64,000 nucleotides of DNA, from assembly GCA_951804985.1 (NCBI GenBank), contig OX638130.1, positions 126,679,593-126,743,592 on the forward strand, written 5' to 3'. Under the pieces are notes generated by a model. The model was not told the origin of the DNA. It searched no databases and worked only from the letters and a program-made list of their open reading frames with translations. A program made the position numbers and the translations under genes. Numbering within the stretch: position 1 is the stretch's first letter; every line of letters starts with the position of its first letter. Of the stretch, positions 1-11,579 are shown in pieces. Source of the stretch: Dryomyza anilis (Eukaryota; Arthropoda; Insecta; Diptera; Dryomyzidae).

Positions 1-959
1 AGCGCGTCGCTGTTTTATCCGCGCAATCTCAGCATCGCGTCCGCCATTTTGTTTTTCCACTCGCGGCTGCTGCTGCCGTCAGTTCTGTCGTTATTTTGTG
101 CTTCATTTCTTCGCAACTCTAGCTGCTGTCAAGCTGCTAAGACGCGGCTTAAAGCGAGATTGTCGACTCAGACAGTTGACAGTTTTTTTTTGTTGTTGTT
201 TACAGATTTCTTGTTCGACAATGTGTGTTTTCGTAGTTTGAAAATTATGTTCTCATTTTTAACAATTTATTGTATATTTATTGTTTTCTGATTTTTGTTT
301 TTATAGGTTTTTTTTATTACTTAACAAAAACCAGTTTGTTTTGGGCCAAGCCTTAGAAATTTCCCTTTCGGTTATTGAGCCAGAGCGCTGAGAAAATTTC
401 CTTCTTCATACAATACTCCGCCAAGTGTTTCTCTCTTCTAAAAATCTCAAATTTAGCTCTTTAAGAATTCAATTAGAATGTATAAACGAAAGACTGCACT
501 AACGAACTCGTTGCTTTCTTATTGGTTGGTGCATGGAAAATGTTGCATAGTTTTGTGCGCATTGGGAAAATATGATTGGCTCACCATGTTTACAGTTTAA
601 CATAACATGTATATAACATATGTTATGTTAATGTTCGGGCTGGTATTTAACATTCATATTTAAGGTAGATATTACTGTTAACACTTCTGCAGTTATTTGT
701 ATTTTTTTTAATTTATATTTGATCCAATTAGTACAATAAGAAGAGATTCTTTTGCAGTACAACAAAATTACATTGATAATCAACAAGTCAGTTTATAAAA
801 AAAAGAGTAATAATTAAAAAAAAATTAATTTCTCAAAGAATATCTATGCAGCATTTGCAGAAATGTAATTTAACATTGTCACTACTTAATTTAAAGACTA
901 TGTAAAATAACATAATGTATAACAACACTACTTATGTTATTTACATTTTAGTGAAAAAT
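1..959. other. 5' intergenic, no gene seen
   Basis: The first 180 bases are GC-richer and could belong to a regulatory block or an upstream gene edge, but no splice-framed coding segment can be supported on either strand. The rest is AT-rich single-copy-looking DNA. A minus-strand copy of a recurring short motif (GTTCGTT...AGTCTTT) sits at about 486-508. Confidence 0.4.
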
Positions 960-2035
960 GTAATATTTAGTCAAAAAATGAATGTTAAGAGAAAAATTTA
1001 ATTTTTAATGAAGATTTTAATTTTTAATGAAAATTTTAATTTTTAATGAAATATTCAATATTTAATGATAAATTTAACTTTTAGTGAAAAATATAATTAA
1101 ATTTTTAGTGAAAAATTTAATTGAATTTTTAGTGATAATAAAAATTAAATAATTTTAATGATTGGTTTTTGGTAAAAAAATGATTTTTGAGTGAAAAATT
1201 GAGTTTTGAGAGAAAAATTTAATTTTTAATGAAAAATTTAATTTTTAATGTAAAATTTAATTTTTAATGTTAAACTGAATTTTTAGTGAAAAATTGTATT
1301 TTAAGTGAAAAATTGAATTTTTAGAGAAAAATTTAAATTTTAATGTAAAATTCTATTTTTAATGAAACATTGAATTTAAGTAAAAAATTGAATTTTTAGT
1401 GAAAAATTGGGTTTTTGGTCATAAATTGAATTTTTAGTGAAAAATTGAATTTTTTAGTAAGCAAATGAATTTTTAAATTTTAGTTTTAGTATTTTAGTTC
1501 TTATTCAAACATTTATTTGAAAAACCAAAAATTGATTTTTGGGTGAAAAATTTAATTTAAATTAATTTTTAATGTAAAATTGAATTTTTAATGTAAAATT
1601 CAATATATAGTGAAAAATTGTATTTTGAGTGAAAAATTGAATTTTTAATGAAAAAATTTAATTTTTATTGAAAAAATTTAATTTTTAATGAAAATTGAAT
1701 TTCTAGTGAAAAATTTAATTTTTAGTGAAAATTTTAATTTTTTTTTTAGTGAAATGTTGATTTTTTGGTGAAAATTGTTTTTTTGAGAAAAAAATTTGAT
1801 TTTTTGGTGAAAAATTGGTTTTTTGAGAGAAAAATTTGATTTTTAGTATATATAGAATTGAATTTTTAGTAAAACATTGAATTTAATTAAAAAATGGAAT
1901 TTTTAGTGAAAAATGGAATTTTTAGTGAAAAATTGGGTTTTTGGTCATAAATTGAATTTTTAGTGAAAAATTTAAATTTTTATTAAGCAATTGAATTTTT
2001 AAATTTTAGTATTTTAGTTAATTTAATAATAATAA
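960..2035. repeat. Degenerate 19-bp AT minisatellite, copy block 1
   Basis: Diverged tandem copies of a 19-bp unit, consensus GAAAAATTGAATTTTTAGT, run through this block. A higher-order duplication is visible: the variant GAAAAATTGGGTTTTTGGTC followed by the same downstream string starts at 1401 and again at 1927, about 526 bp apart. The same unit makes the cleaner array at 20640-21870 inside the ec intron. No coding potential. Confidence 0.85.
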
Positions 2036-2305
2036 TAATTTAATGTAATATTTTTTACATTTGAAGCGGTTGTGAAAATGATGTGCTATACCACAAAACC
2101 TTTATTCTGCAGTAAAGATAGTTAAAAATTGAAAATGTCCTACAAATCAGAGAAGAGAATGAAAAAAACTCCAGACTTTTGTTTGGAATTTAAATACGTT
2201 AAATTTCATTTTTATTATTTTTTTTTTATTTTCTTTTGAAATTTCTCAATTTAATTTAAAAATGGTGTGAAAGTCTGATTTTTTTATTAATTAAGGGTTT
2301 TAATA

Positions 2306-2523
2306 TACACCCAGAAAAAAATTCCCTCAAATCCCATTAAAATCGGTCAATAGGACAATTATTGATTTAATAGTTTACAAAAAGTAAAAATTTTCATGTA
2401 ACCTCAATGTCATGGTATTTTCTAGTATTTAATGGTATTTTCAGATTAAAATAATAATTTATCATATTGAATATTTTTAATAGTAAAAAACTATTCTTTA
2501 TATAGTATTTTTTTCTGGGTGTA
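2306..2523. mobile_element. MITE, TACACCCAGAAAAAAA-ended family
   Basis: A 218-bp element has terminal inverted repeats TACACCCAGAAAAAAAT and TTTTTTTCTGGGTGTA, with TA at the ends as expected for a Tc1/mariner-type TA target. The interior is AT-rich with CCCATTAAAATCGGTCAATA and its relatives. Two more complete copies lie at 43254-43477 and 44110-44332. Non-autonomous, with no transposase. The superfamily is inferred from the TA ends. Confidence 0.8.
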
Positions 2524-2895
2524 ATAAAAATGTATTTATTAAATTGCTCTGCACTCAGTTTGATGCATTTAAAATTGCAGCAATTTTTTTTATTATATTT
2601 GTGGCACAGATTCCAAAAATAGCGTTTTTTTGCACTTTTTGAGATAATGTCTATTTTTCAATATTTTTCTTTAGTTATTAAATGCAATTATATTTTCGAC
2701 ATTGACACAAAAATCTTACGCCAAAATACAAAAATTTTTAAACGTACTTAAAAAAGTTTAAAATATTGATAATTGAAAAATTGTCTATGTTTCAAAAACT
2801 AGAGCCAATTTGACAAAATTTACATTTTCAAAATCAGCTCCATAAATATCTGCAGAAATTGCTACAACTTTTACTGAACTATGAACTACATTAAA
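2524..2895. other. AT-rich intergenic stretch, nothing recognised
   Basis: AT-rich DNA between the MITE and the hairpin. I see no splice-framed coding segment and no repeat structure on either strand. Confidence 0.4.
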
Positions 2896-3016
2896 ATTTA
2901 AATTGTCAGAAAAAAAAAATATATTTAATAAATATATTATAAATAAATTAATAAATAAATAAATAAATTTATTTATAATATATTTATTAAATATTTTTTT
3001 TTCTGACAATTTAAAT
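2896..3016. repeat. Long near-perfect inverted repeat (hairpin)
   Basis: Left arm 2896-2948 (ATTTAAATTGTCAGAAAAAA then AT-rich) is the reverse complement of right arm 2965-3016 (ending TTTTCTGACAATTTAAAT), apart from a small AT indel. The spacer is about 17 nt of AATA repeats. It would fold as a cruciform or an RNA hairpin of about 50 bp. A chance open frame on the minus strand runs through it and is not a gene. Confidence 0.85.
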
Positions 3017-3449
3017 AATTCAAAATTAAATATGAAAGTACATATGTTATTGTGCAATGTTATGTACAATGTTATTATAGCCCTAAAACTCTGCTTTGTG
3101 CTTTAACCAATTTCATCTTCGAACTAAAATGTTGCTGTTATTAGCAGCAGTGATATTGCTCATCCGTTGTATATAATGAATATAGAAACACCTAAAAGAT
3201 GTGCTAAGAAAATGAATTCTGCAACAAAACGTGCGCTTAAACAAAAACAAGAGAAACATTTTACTCGATACTATTTATTAAGCCACTCTCAGCAGTTGTG
3301 CGCTCACTCTCACCAAAAAAAAAACCGTTGCTTAGCAAAGACACGAACCACACATTTTAAAGTCTGAAAGAGCGCAATTACTTCGAATGTTTTCAAAGTT
3401 TTAAAGTCGTTTCTGCAACATGTAGGGAATTTTTCAACTGAGCGCGGCT
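3017..3449. other. Promoter-proximal upstream DNA of ec
   Basis: Moderately GC-richer sequence directly upstream of the Inr at 3452. It holds CTCACTC/CAGTTGTG-type motifs near 3285-3312 but no TATA box at the expected -30 position, consistent with a TATA-less DPE promoter. No coding evidence. Confidence 0.4.
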
Positions 3450-3485
3450 TCAGTGCAGGGGTTACGCTCACAACATGCAGACGTG
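3450..3485 (+). promoter_or_regulatory. ec: ec promoter P1: Inr + DPE core promoter
   Basis: The initiator TCAGTG places A+1 at 3452. AGACGTG, a full match to the fly DPE consensus RGWCGTG, begins at 3479, which is exactly +28, the required spacing. There is no TATA box. An A-rich leader typical of fly 5' UTRs follows and runs to the ATG at 4432. The last Inr base departs from the TCAKTY consensus. The TSS is inferred and there are no transcript data. Confidence 0.6.
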
Positions 3486-4431
3486 TTGACGCAAAACGAG
3501 TGAAGTTCGGAAACTAGTGACAGCAAAAACAACAAAAACAGAAAAACAAGTTAAAAGAGAAACAGAAATTTATGTTAAAACAACAGCACAAGAAAAGCAT
3601 GCGTGTTAAGAAAACAAAATAAAAAATAATTGAAAACAGACATAAAAAGTGTTATTGAATTTATTTTAAAAAAATACTAAGGTTTTTGATAAAACATAAA
3701 AACAAGTCTTAAAGTGTTGCTGCGCAGTGTAGTGAAGCTTGGCGCAATTGTAAATGTTGCTCAACTGGCAAATGTTGCCGACGTCACAGTGAAGATGTTG
3801 CAAAAAAATAAAAGTTGAATAATATAAAACTAAACAAAACTTGGCTTAAAGTGAGCGCAAGACTTTTGACATTTGATGTCAACGCAATTCTGTGAATTAA
3901 AAGTTAAAAGTTGCGACTAATGAGACTTGGTGCAGATACAAAGAAAAAATAAAGAAATAAAAAAACTAAATTTGCAGCCAAGTTCAACATAGTGTCAAGT
4001 AGTGAAAAATATAACAACAACTTCAAAATAATTGTCTCAATTTTGAAGACAGTTGCGAGCAACCCTTAAAATTACGTGAAACTTGTCTGCGTGAAACTTG
4101 TCTGCGTGAAGTTTACCTGTCGCAAATAAATAACAGGTGTAATTTGCAGCCTTCCGTGGAAACAGTTGCTTCCCAAAAATAAACTAAATTTATTGCGAGT
4201 GCTTTTATGAGGGCACTGCGCGACAACAAAGGGTTGTTTGGTGCCATCAACGGAAAGCCCTAAGTCAAGTGACTGCTACCTGTTTCAAAACAACAAAATG
4301 TGCGCGCAATCATGCGGAAAATAGCAAAATAATCATAACATTTTATTGAAATATCTAAAAAAAATATCATTCAATGCAAAAACACATTAATTTTGCACAT
4401 ATAAATTAAGTTCGTAAACTAACAAAGTGAC
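3452..4431 (+). other. ec: ec 5' UTR (first exon, untranslated part)
   Basis: About 980 bases, rich in CAAAA/AACAA strings and poor in thymine runs, lie between the inferred TSS and the ATG at 4432. The composition is typical of long fly leaders and contrasts with the T-rich flanks. Several upstream ATGs are present, so translation may be modulated. A direct repeat of CGTGAAACTTGTCTG lies at about 4075-4105. No internal intron is obvious. Confidence 0.5.
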
Positions 4432-4659
4432 ATGGATACTGTTGCCATCAAGACGGCGCCGCCGCACGTGCCGCTGTCTACATCTTTGGCTAGCGCTGCT
4501 GCTGCCGCCGCCGCCTCATCCTCCGCTGCCTCTGCTATCTCCAGCAACAGCTCATCCTCCTCTGTCTCTTCGTACTGCTCCGGCATTCAGTTGGGTCTGA
4601 AGTCGCAATTGGATGTTTATTCAAAGTCCAGCATTGGCGCCTTCTTTCAGACCTGCAAG
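4432..4659 (+). CDS. ec: echinus coding exon 1 (N-terminus, long form)
   Basis: Encodes 76 residues beginning MDTVAIKTAPPHVPLS. An Ala/Ser-rich low-complexity stretch follows (about residues 17-47), then a more complex tail ending SIGAFFQTCK. The exon stops at AAG with donor GTGAGA at 4660 in phase 0. The start ATG is preceded by AAAGTGAC after a long A-rich leader, and codon use is much GC-richer than the flanks. USP53/54 proteins have a short variable N-terminus before the Cys box, which fits. Assignment to ec rests on position, strand and phase; the link to the next exon is not proven because the expected Cys-box exon is not visible. Confidence 0.6.
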
Positions 4660-6774
4660 GTGAGACTATAATTCAATGAAATCCAATTAAAAGAAAATTC
4701 AAAAATATTTAAATGAAATATTGAATTTTAATATTTTGAATTTAATTTTTGTTGTAAATAGAACTTATGTCATAATTTTTTTAAATTCATTTAAAATTTA
4801 ATTGTGTTAATTGTGACAATTAAATTATTCATTAGATATAGATAAAAGTTTAATTAGAACAACTATTCAAATTAATTTAATTCAATGAAATATAAATTAA
4901 TTGATTCAATGAAATATACATACATTTTTTTCAATGAAAAGCAAACTTTGTAGTATAAAATTTTATTATATCAAAAATTTAATTAAATTAAATGATTTTT
5001 AATTATTTAAATTTTTGGCGGTTAAAATAAACATATTTAAATTAAAACTTAAATTTAAATTTTTAATTCATAATTTTTCAAAAACCAAATAAATCAATTG
5101 TTTTTCCAAAATCTAGCAAAATTTCAATTAACTTATATAATTAAATTTAGCTTTAATTAAGTTTAAATCAAAAGTAAACAGCAAATTGAGGTCACACTCA
5201 GCGCCATCTAATGTAGACATTAAAAGTTCCCAATGGTGGCCCTGCGCAGTGCGCGGCACCATTATGTTGGCCACTTACGTATGGTGCATAAAAATATATA
5301 AAAAAATACCTGTTCGCACCTGCGCCCCGCTGCCCACTTAGTCATGCGCTTTAATCGCACTTTGCACGTTAAGTGGGCTTCTGCCTGTTACTTCGGATGG
5401 TCGCTAATAAATCCCTTAATAAGCCGCGTACGCATACGCATTAAATTGTTGCCCACCAACCAACCAGCCATCCAACATTTATACCTCAATTCGTGGCAAT
5501 TGCTGTAGTAAGTCTTTGCAAAAAAATAATTCCAACTCTCTGTTAAACTGTTTGACAGCTTCATGAAATGAACAAAAAAGGAAATAAAACAATGACCAAG
5601 TAATTCGCAGAATTGGCTGTTTGTCTAGTTTTGAGTTTAGTCTTAGCTAAGCAGTAGAAAAGTGGCAAAACGTTTATGCTTTGAATATTTTATTTACTTT
5701 GTAGATTTCTATTTTTAAAACGTAATGTTTGACTGCTGGTTGGGCTACACTAAGCGAAACTTATTAAATATGAATATTTACTCTAATATGCGTCGATTTG
5801 TTTGATAGAATTATTTTTATGTTTGTCTGCAAACATATTTCTATTTAAAATCATTATACACTATAGACTGCACACATTTTTGTGTACATTTTTTTCTTGA
5901 TAACTACAAAATAAGTAATGGTAAAAATATATTTGAATTAAAATGGTTTATATCGTGTTTATGGCAAATGTATTCCGAGCATTACATTTTTATATTTATC
6001 ACAAACATTGTAAATATGTAATTAACGTTGTTTTTTGTTTTAATAGCTAAAAATGTTGGAGATTAAAAAGTTAATACCTTATTTATCACAAAAATATTTC
6101 GAGCATTATTGCTTGTACTTTTTTTTACTTAAGCTTAAGACAAATATACTTATGTTTGTCTCTAATCTCATTAACATTTGCATACAATGCAATATTATTT
6201 TGACAATTGCTACAAGATAATTTACTTTAAATATAAATATGTTTATACATACTTTATTTATCTCAAACATAATAAAATGAATCATAATAATTTGAATTTA
6301 TGTAGTTATTAAAAACACATATGTCATAAATAACAATGTTGATTAGACTAACCAATATATTTATGTTTGCGAACTTAAATATATGCTTACATAATTATAA
6401 ATATGTTTCGCTATAAATATAAATAAAAATATGATTCACAACAAACATAAATTAATTGATGTTAGACATAACAAATAGCAAAATTCCTTGTAATTATTTT
6501 TCAATAAAACAAAATTTAAATAGTTATGGTAAACATTATATACAGTCGAGTGTTCCTCCATTTCGTGACATTAATAAACTAAATTTTATAAAAAAATAAA
6601 ATAATTGAAGCTACTATTGCAGCTACTATAAAATTAAAGTACTAGTTACAAATTTCTGCCGAAATTAATTTTCACTTGTATTTTTAATATTTTCAATTAA
6701 TTCAATTAAAAATATATTTGTTCGAAATGATAAATATATTATTGATAATTACTTTCTGACATATAGTATTTTTT
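4660..6774 (+). other. ec intron 1, proximal part
   Basis: AT-rich intronic DNA. A GC-richer patch at about 5190-5480 (CAGCGCCATCTA, GCGCAGTGCGCGGCACC) may be regulatory but has no splice-framed open segment with recognisable sequence. Otherwise I see nothing. Confidence 0.4.
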
Positions 6775-7428
6775 ATACCCTACACTAAGAGTGAAAGGGT
6801 ATATTCAATTTGGTACGCCGTTTGTAACACCCAGAAGGAAGCATCTCCGGTATGGAAAAGTATATATATTCTTGATCAGCATGACCTCGATTTAGCGATG
6901 TCCATCTGTCCGTCTGTCTGTCCGTCTGTCTGTCTGTCCGTCTGTCTGTCCGTCTGTCTGTCTGTTGAAATCCCTACTACTTTTAAAGAGCTAGATAAAT
7001 GAAACTTATAACTTAGATTACTAATATACCTACGCTGTATGTGCGAAAAAATTGGCGAGATCGGTCCATTGTGACCTATGATCCGACCACTTATGTTCAA
7101 ATACCTCATATAAAATGTACATATAAAGATCAATTTTTATGTATACGTGCTTAGGTAAACTTTTTTGGTCAAATACATATTGATATCATGCTCAAATACA
7201 TGATAATAATGTTTTCCGGCGAAAAACTTGTGGTTCACAAAAAAAAATCGAAATTCGGCACACCTACCCATTTGTAAATATGGGTATCAAATGACTGGAA
7301 ATTCTTCAGCGATTGAATGTTTGTAGTTATTATCAGGATCTGTATACCCTGGTGACCTATATATCACTTTGAATGGTAACCACACATATGTGTAGGGTAT
7401 TTATAGTCGGCTTAGACCGACTATAATT
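6775..7428 (+). mobile_element. mini-me / INE-like non-autonomous element with (GTCY)n
   Basis: Begins near ACCCTACACTAAGAGTGAAA, then GTAACACCCAGAAGGAAGC and TATATATTCTTGATCAGCAT, then an imperfect (GTCTGTCC)n tract at about 6906-6965. It ends with GGGTATTTATAGTCGGC and a short hairpin AGTCGGCTTAGACCGACT near 7408-7425. This order (internal GTCY microsatellite, terminal stem-loop) is that of Drosophila mini-me/DINE-1-like elements, now usually grouped with Helentrons. No coding capacity. Exact ends are approximate. Confidence 0.7.
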
Positions 7429-8045
7429 TTGATAATCCTAACTATCATAATTACACCTACTTTAAAATTTCCCATGTGATCTAACCTTCCCAACTGGTTA
7501 TTTGTTACTTTTATATAATTTTATTCTAATTATAGAAATACAAGCTTTGAAAAATGCCATAACAATATTTATATATTTTTTTAAGTGTATCCACAAATGT
7601 CTACATCTTGTTCTACCTATATTTCTATTTTTTTTTCATTATTCCTTTTTCTATTTCATATTATTCTTCTTCTTCGACATGCGTACGTGTTCCAATAAAT
7701 GCACATAAAACGGCAAGTGCTGCATAAAAATGTTTTTTTTTTTTGAGTCAGTTAGTTGAGTACATTGTACCCAGCACATTGGAGTTTTCCAACAATGACC
7801 GATCCAGCAACAAGTGACGATTATCACGCGTGCGGCATTAAAAGAATTATAATTGTGTTTGATAGTTATTATTATAATGTTTATTTTGTACATGATATTA
7901 CGTGCAAGTGCTTTACAGCTGTTTTGCAAATATTTTTTAGAAATGTGTTTTCAGATTTATCAGAAATGAGGATAAAAATATAACTTTTCTAACTTGAAAC
8001 ATTTGGCATTACATTTATGATCTATAATCTGTGATCTATTTACTC
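7429..8045. other. Intron DNA, nothing recognised
   Basis: AT-rich with T-runs. The short open frames on both strands here look like chance and have no recognisable similarity. Confidence 0.4.
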
Positions 8046-8720
8046 AAGGCAATTTTGTCTTTTAGCAATTCTTGTCCGAGACTATACTTCCTCGACTCTA
8101 TTCTCTTTTACTCATCGAGACTATTCTTTTTCGAGCCAACTCGAGACAATTCTGCGCCCGACATAATTCATCGTAATAATTCCTCTGCGAGAATATGTTA
8201 CTTCTTCGTGAAAACTCTTCCTCGATCCAATTATTTCTCAATACTATTCGTCCTAATACTACACATCTCCGAAGAAATTTATCCCCGATGTAATTCATTT
8301 CAAATACTATTCTTCTTCGACAAAATTCTTCCCCGAAACGGTTCTTCCTTGAGACTTTTTATCGCTGAGACAATTTTTTCACAAGATAATTCTTCACTGA
8401 TTTCCGAGTTAATTCTTCTCCCGATACAATTCCTCCGTGATAGTATTCATCATCAACCCAATAATTTTGCTAGACAATTCTTTACCGAGAATACGCTTCT
8501 GCAACGCATTACTTTCCGATGAAATTCTTTCTTAAGACTTTTCTTACAGATGCAATTCTTCCTCGAGGCAGTTCATTTTCTGTGATACAAATCTTCCCCG
8601 ATAACATTCTTCCTTGAGATAATTCTTCACCGCTTCTTGTTTCTTTTTTCCCCGGACAGTTTTTCCTTGTCACTACTATTCATCGATACGATTCTTTCCC
8701 AATTTATTATTATTGCACTA
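8046..8720. repeat. Degenerate TTC/CGA-rich minisatellite
   Basis: Dozens of diverged copies of a unit built on ATTCTTCCCCGA / TTCCTCGAGACAATTC recur every roughly 20-25 bases. They keep a 163-codon frame open on the + strand by chance (8031-8522). The product has no complexity beyond the repeat and no recognisable domain, so I do not call it a gene. Confidence 0.7.
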
Positions 8721-10217
8721 CAATTTTTCCATTGTATATTCTTCTCAACATAATCCTTTGCTAATTTAAATTTAGGAATAATATACAAAATCAATTTTAC
8801 AAATTCAATTTTATGAGTGATTCCATTAAACAATTGTCCCATGGTATGAATTATGAATGGCATAATTGCCCGGCTTCCCAACAAATATGTAAAAAATATA
8901 TTCCGGAATATATTTTTAGAATGAGTTTTAATCCATATTATTTCAATTCATATATTTTTTTAACTTTCGGAATAATGTCAGTAATATCAATTAAAATTCA
9001 CAAATTCTTGAAATAATCAATTTTTTTTATGTTTTTATTTTGAACTTGTTTCTTTATCGTATTTGTGCGTAGGTGTTTTCAAAGTCGTCATCACACAATT
9101 CTTTTATTATTTTGTTTTATTACTGAGTAGTCTTGGTGACATTTAGAATTTTATAAAATGCTAAAGCAGCTCTTTGCTTCGGTGCTTTATCGAATTTAAT
9201 TTATTTTAACAAAAACAAAAAACCCATTATTACTTCTCATCATGAGGGTAACTAGTTGATATTTTGGTTTTCGGTAACTACCAAGCAATTAAATGCAATG
9301 ATTTCAACGAATTGTCTGTTTTTCGGAGGGTTTAAAATTGTTTATGTGCAACATAATAATTGTGATATTTCGAAGGGTTCTATGCAGTTAAGCATAACAG
9401 CATGATTTCTAGTTGGCATAAAGAACAGGGAATATTTTTTGGAACTGAAATTAAAGCAGCGATAACGAAATACATTCTACTAGTGTTTTAAATGCAATAT
9501 TAGGGTTCTTTGTTGAAAATAATTATAGAAGATTTTTAAATGCTATATTACGCGACAAAGTTTCTAGAAGTATTTTGTGTTTTTTCAAAATTTAAGACAA
9601 TTTTTCTTTAGTATTTTCTTTAATATTTTTTTTAATTATTTTATTTCATATTTTTTTACAATTTGTAGATAATTTAGTTTAATATAAGGTATAAAAATAA
9701 TGAATAAATTTAATTTCTCACATATTTTTGGTTTTAAAGCAGTTAATACTATGAAGTTCGTCGCTTAAATTTTTTGATCTTCATTGCGATTATAGAATTT
9801 TTTTATTTAAATATATTTTTTTTTATTAGAATCGCAATTATATCGTACAATTATAGTGCAACAGCTGTAGTTAAAATTCCAGAATATATTTTTCCCACAT
9901 TGATTTCTTTATAGCAGCTGGTAGAATAATAAATATACATTTTATGTTTTTATTTTACTTTTTTTTAATTTATCGATTTTACTAAAAGGATAATATATAA
10001 AAAAAAACACCACTGAGTGCTACATGCAACAGCATCTTTTGGGCGAATTAATCTTTTAATGAAAATCAATGCGTGACGTAATCAGAGTTACCTGCCTACT
10101 GACAAAAACCGACATTAAAGAGGAAAACCACAAGAAACTGAGGAAGAGGCAGCTAAGCATAAAAGCAATAAGAACAATAAAAAAAGAATAAATCTACAGA
10201 AAAAGGATCTAAAAAAG
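8721..10217. other. Intron DNA, nothing recognised
   Basis: AT-rich intronic DNA. A weak relative of the recurring GTTCGT motif (AGTTCGTCGCTTAAA) lies at 9752. No coding or repeat structure of note. Confidence 0.35.
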
Positions 10218-10920
10218 GCAGCTATATAAAAATAAAAGCAACAGCTGCACGCAGCAAACATAGAAAAACTTTGACGAATTTTCCAGCCATGACAAGTGCG
10301 CGTTGTAATATACAGGGTGTTGTATTAAATAAAGCAATAAATTAAGTGATTATTAAAAATGTCTGAAGAAAAATAAAAAATGATACAAAATTCAATGGCG
10401 ACAATTTGGCTGCCTTGCAACACAAATTATGATGCAACTTAATATAATGATTTAAAAAAAAAATAAACAAGAAAATGCGCCAATCTAAGTACTGTAGTCA
10501 ATAGCATAATTTAAGCCAAAGTAGTGCAAACGCAGCGTAATTAAATAGCTAACTCGTTTAAGCCACGTTAAGACAAGTCACTTAGCGCAACTTGGCAACA
10601 ATTGCGAAGTCAGCTGCGTAGCGCAAAACATCATAGAAAATTAAAGCATAAAAAAATGGAAAAATTAAAGCAAAATAAAAAAATAAATAAAAATTGAAAC
10701 TTGCTGCCGACGAACTGCAGCAGACAAAAACTCAGTCATGTGCAGCCGTCTGGTCGTTCATCTATTGGAGCGTGTTGGTGTGATAATTTCTACTCTGGCC
10801 AAAATACTGAACAACAAAATAATCATCATCTTCTTCTTTTTAACCTATTTGAACTTATCTCATTTCTTATCGGGCTACAATTTACATTGCAAATTAGTGC
10901 AGTCCTCGAAAAATATCTAA
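10218..10920 (+). other. Possible small intronic transcript with 60-codon ORF
   Basis: A TATATAAAAA box at 10222, a purine-rich leader and an ORF at 10738-10920 (starting MCSRLVVHLLERVGV) with one hydrophobic segment give the look of a small gene. The frame overlaps a second open frame of 95 codons, the ATG context is ordinary and no family is recognised. It is recorded only as a weak candidate within ec intron 1; a chance ORF is more likely. Confidence 0.15.
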
Positions 10921-11579
10921 AAATATTACAACGTATAGAAAAATCAAGTTTTTTAAATTTACATTTTTTTATTTCCACAAATTCATAAATATTTATTGAC
11001 AAATTCAGAGTCGATTGCTACACTTATATAAGTTAAGTCTTTGAATGCTATACGATTTTTATACACTTAAAAACAGAAAACGATAAAAACAAAAAAAACA
11101 ATATTTTTTATTTTTATCAGCACCTATAATTTATTTAATATTAATTCGGCCCGAAACCTATAATTTTAATTGGATGTAAAAACCTCAGCTACAGGTTGTT
11201 TTTTTGTGGCTATGTCTCTCGTTCTATTAGCAACGAGTAACATGTAGAGGCCTCTATTATATCTGAGAAAGGTCTGTATTAACAGATAAACTTAGTTGGA
11301 AAATTATGTTCAATAGATTGCTTTGATCATTTGCTGATCTGTACATGCAACGTAAAATCAAAAAAAAAAAAACTTTCACATGTCTCAGTCAATAGAGTAG
11401 TAGAAATGAATACAATTTTTTGGTATTTTTTTTAGTTTTATTTTATACAATGCGTTGTTTGTGAGATATGCGCATTTTTTTAAATTTTGTTTTTGGTTGA
11501 TTGCATGAAAAGAAAGTGAATTCATTGTTTTTGTGGTTATGTGAATTAAGTATAATCAAAAAGCAATAAAAATGTAATA
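10921..11579. other. Intron DNA, nothing recognised
   Basis: AT-rich intronic DNA leading into the large A/T repeat. No coding or repeat structure that I can support. Confidence 0.35.

Noticed and set aside
49..291. 80-codon ORF at the window start
   Set aside because: No recognisable product, T-rich second half and no splice context.
960..2035. CRISPR-like regular repeats (also 20640-21870)
   Set aside because: Tandem units with no unique spacers, in a eukaryotic genome; a minisatellite.
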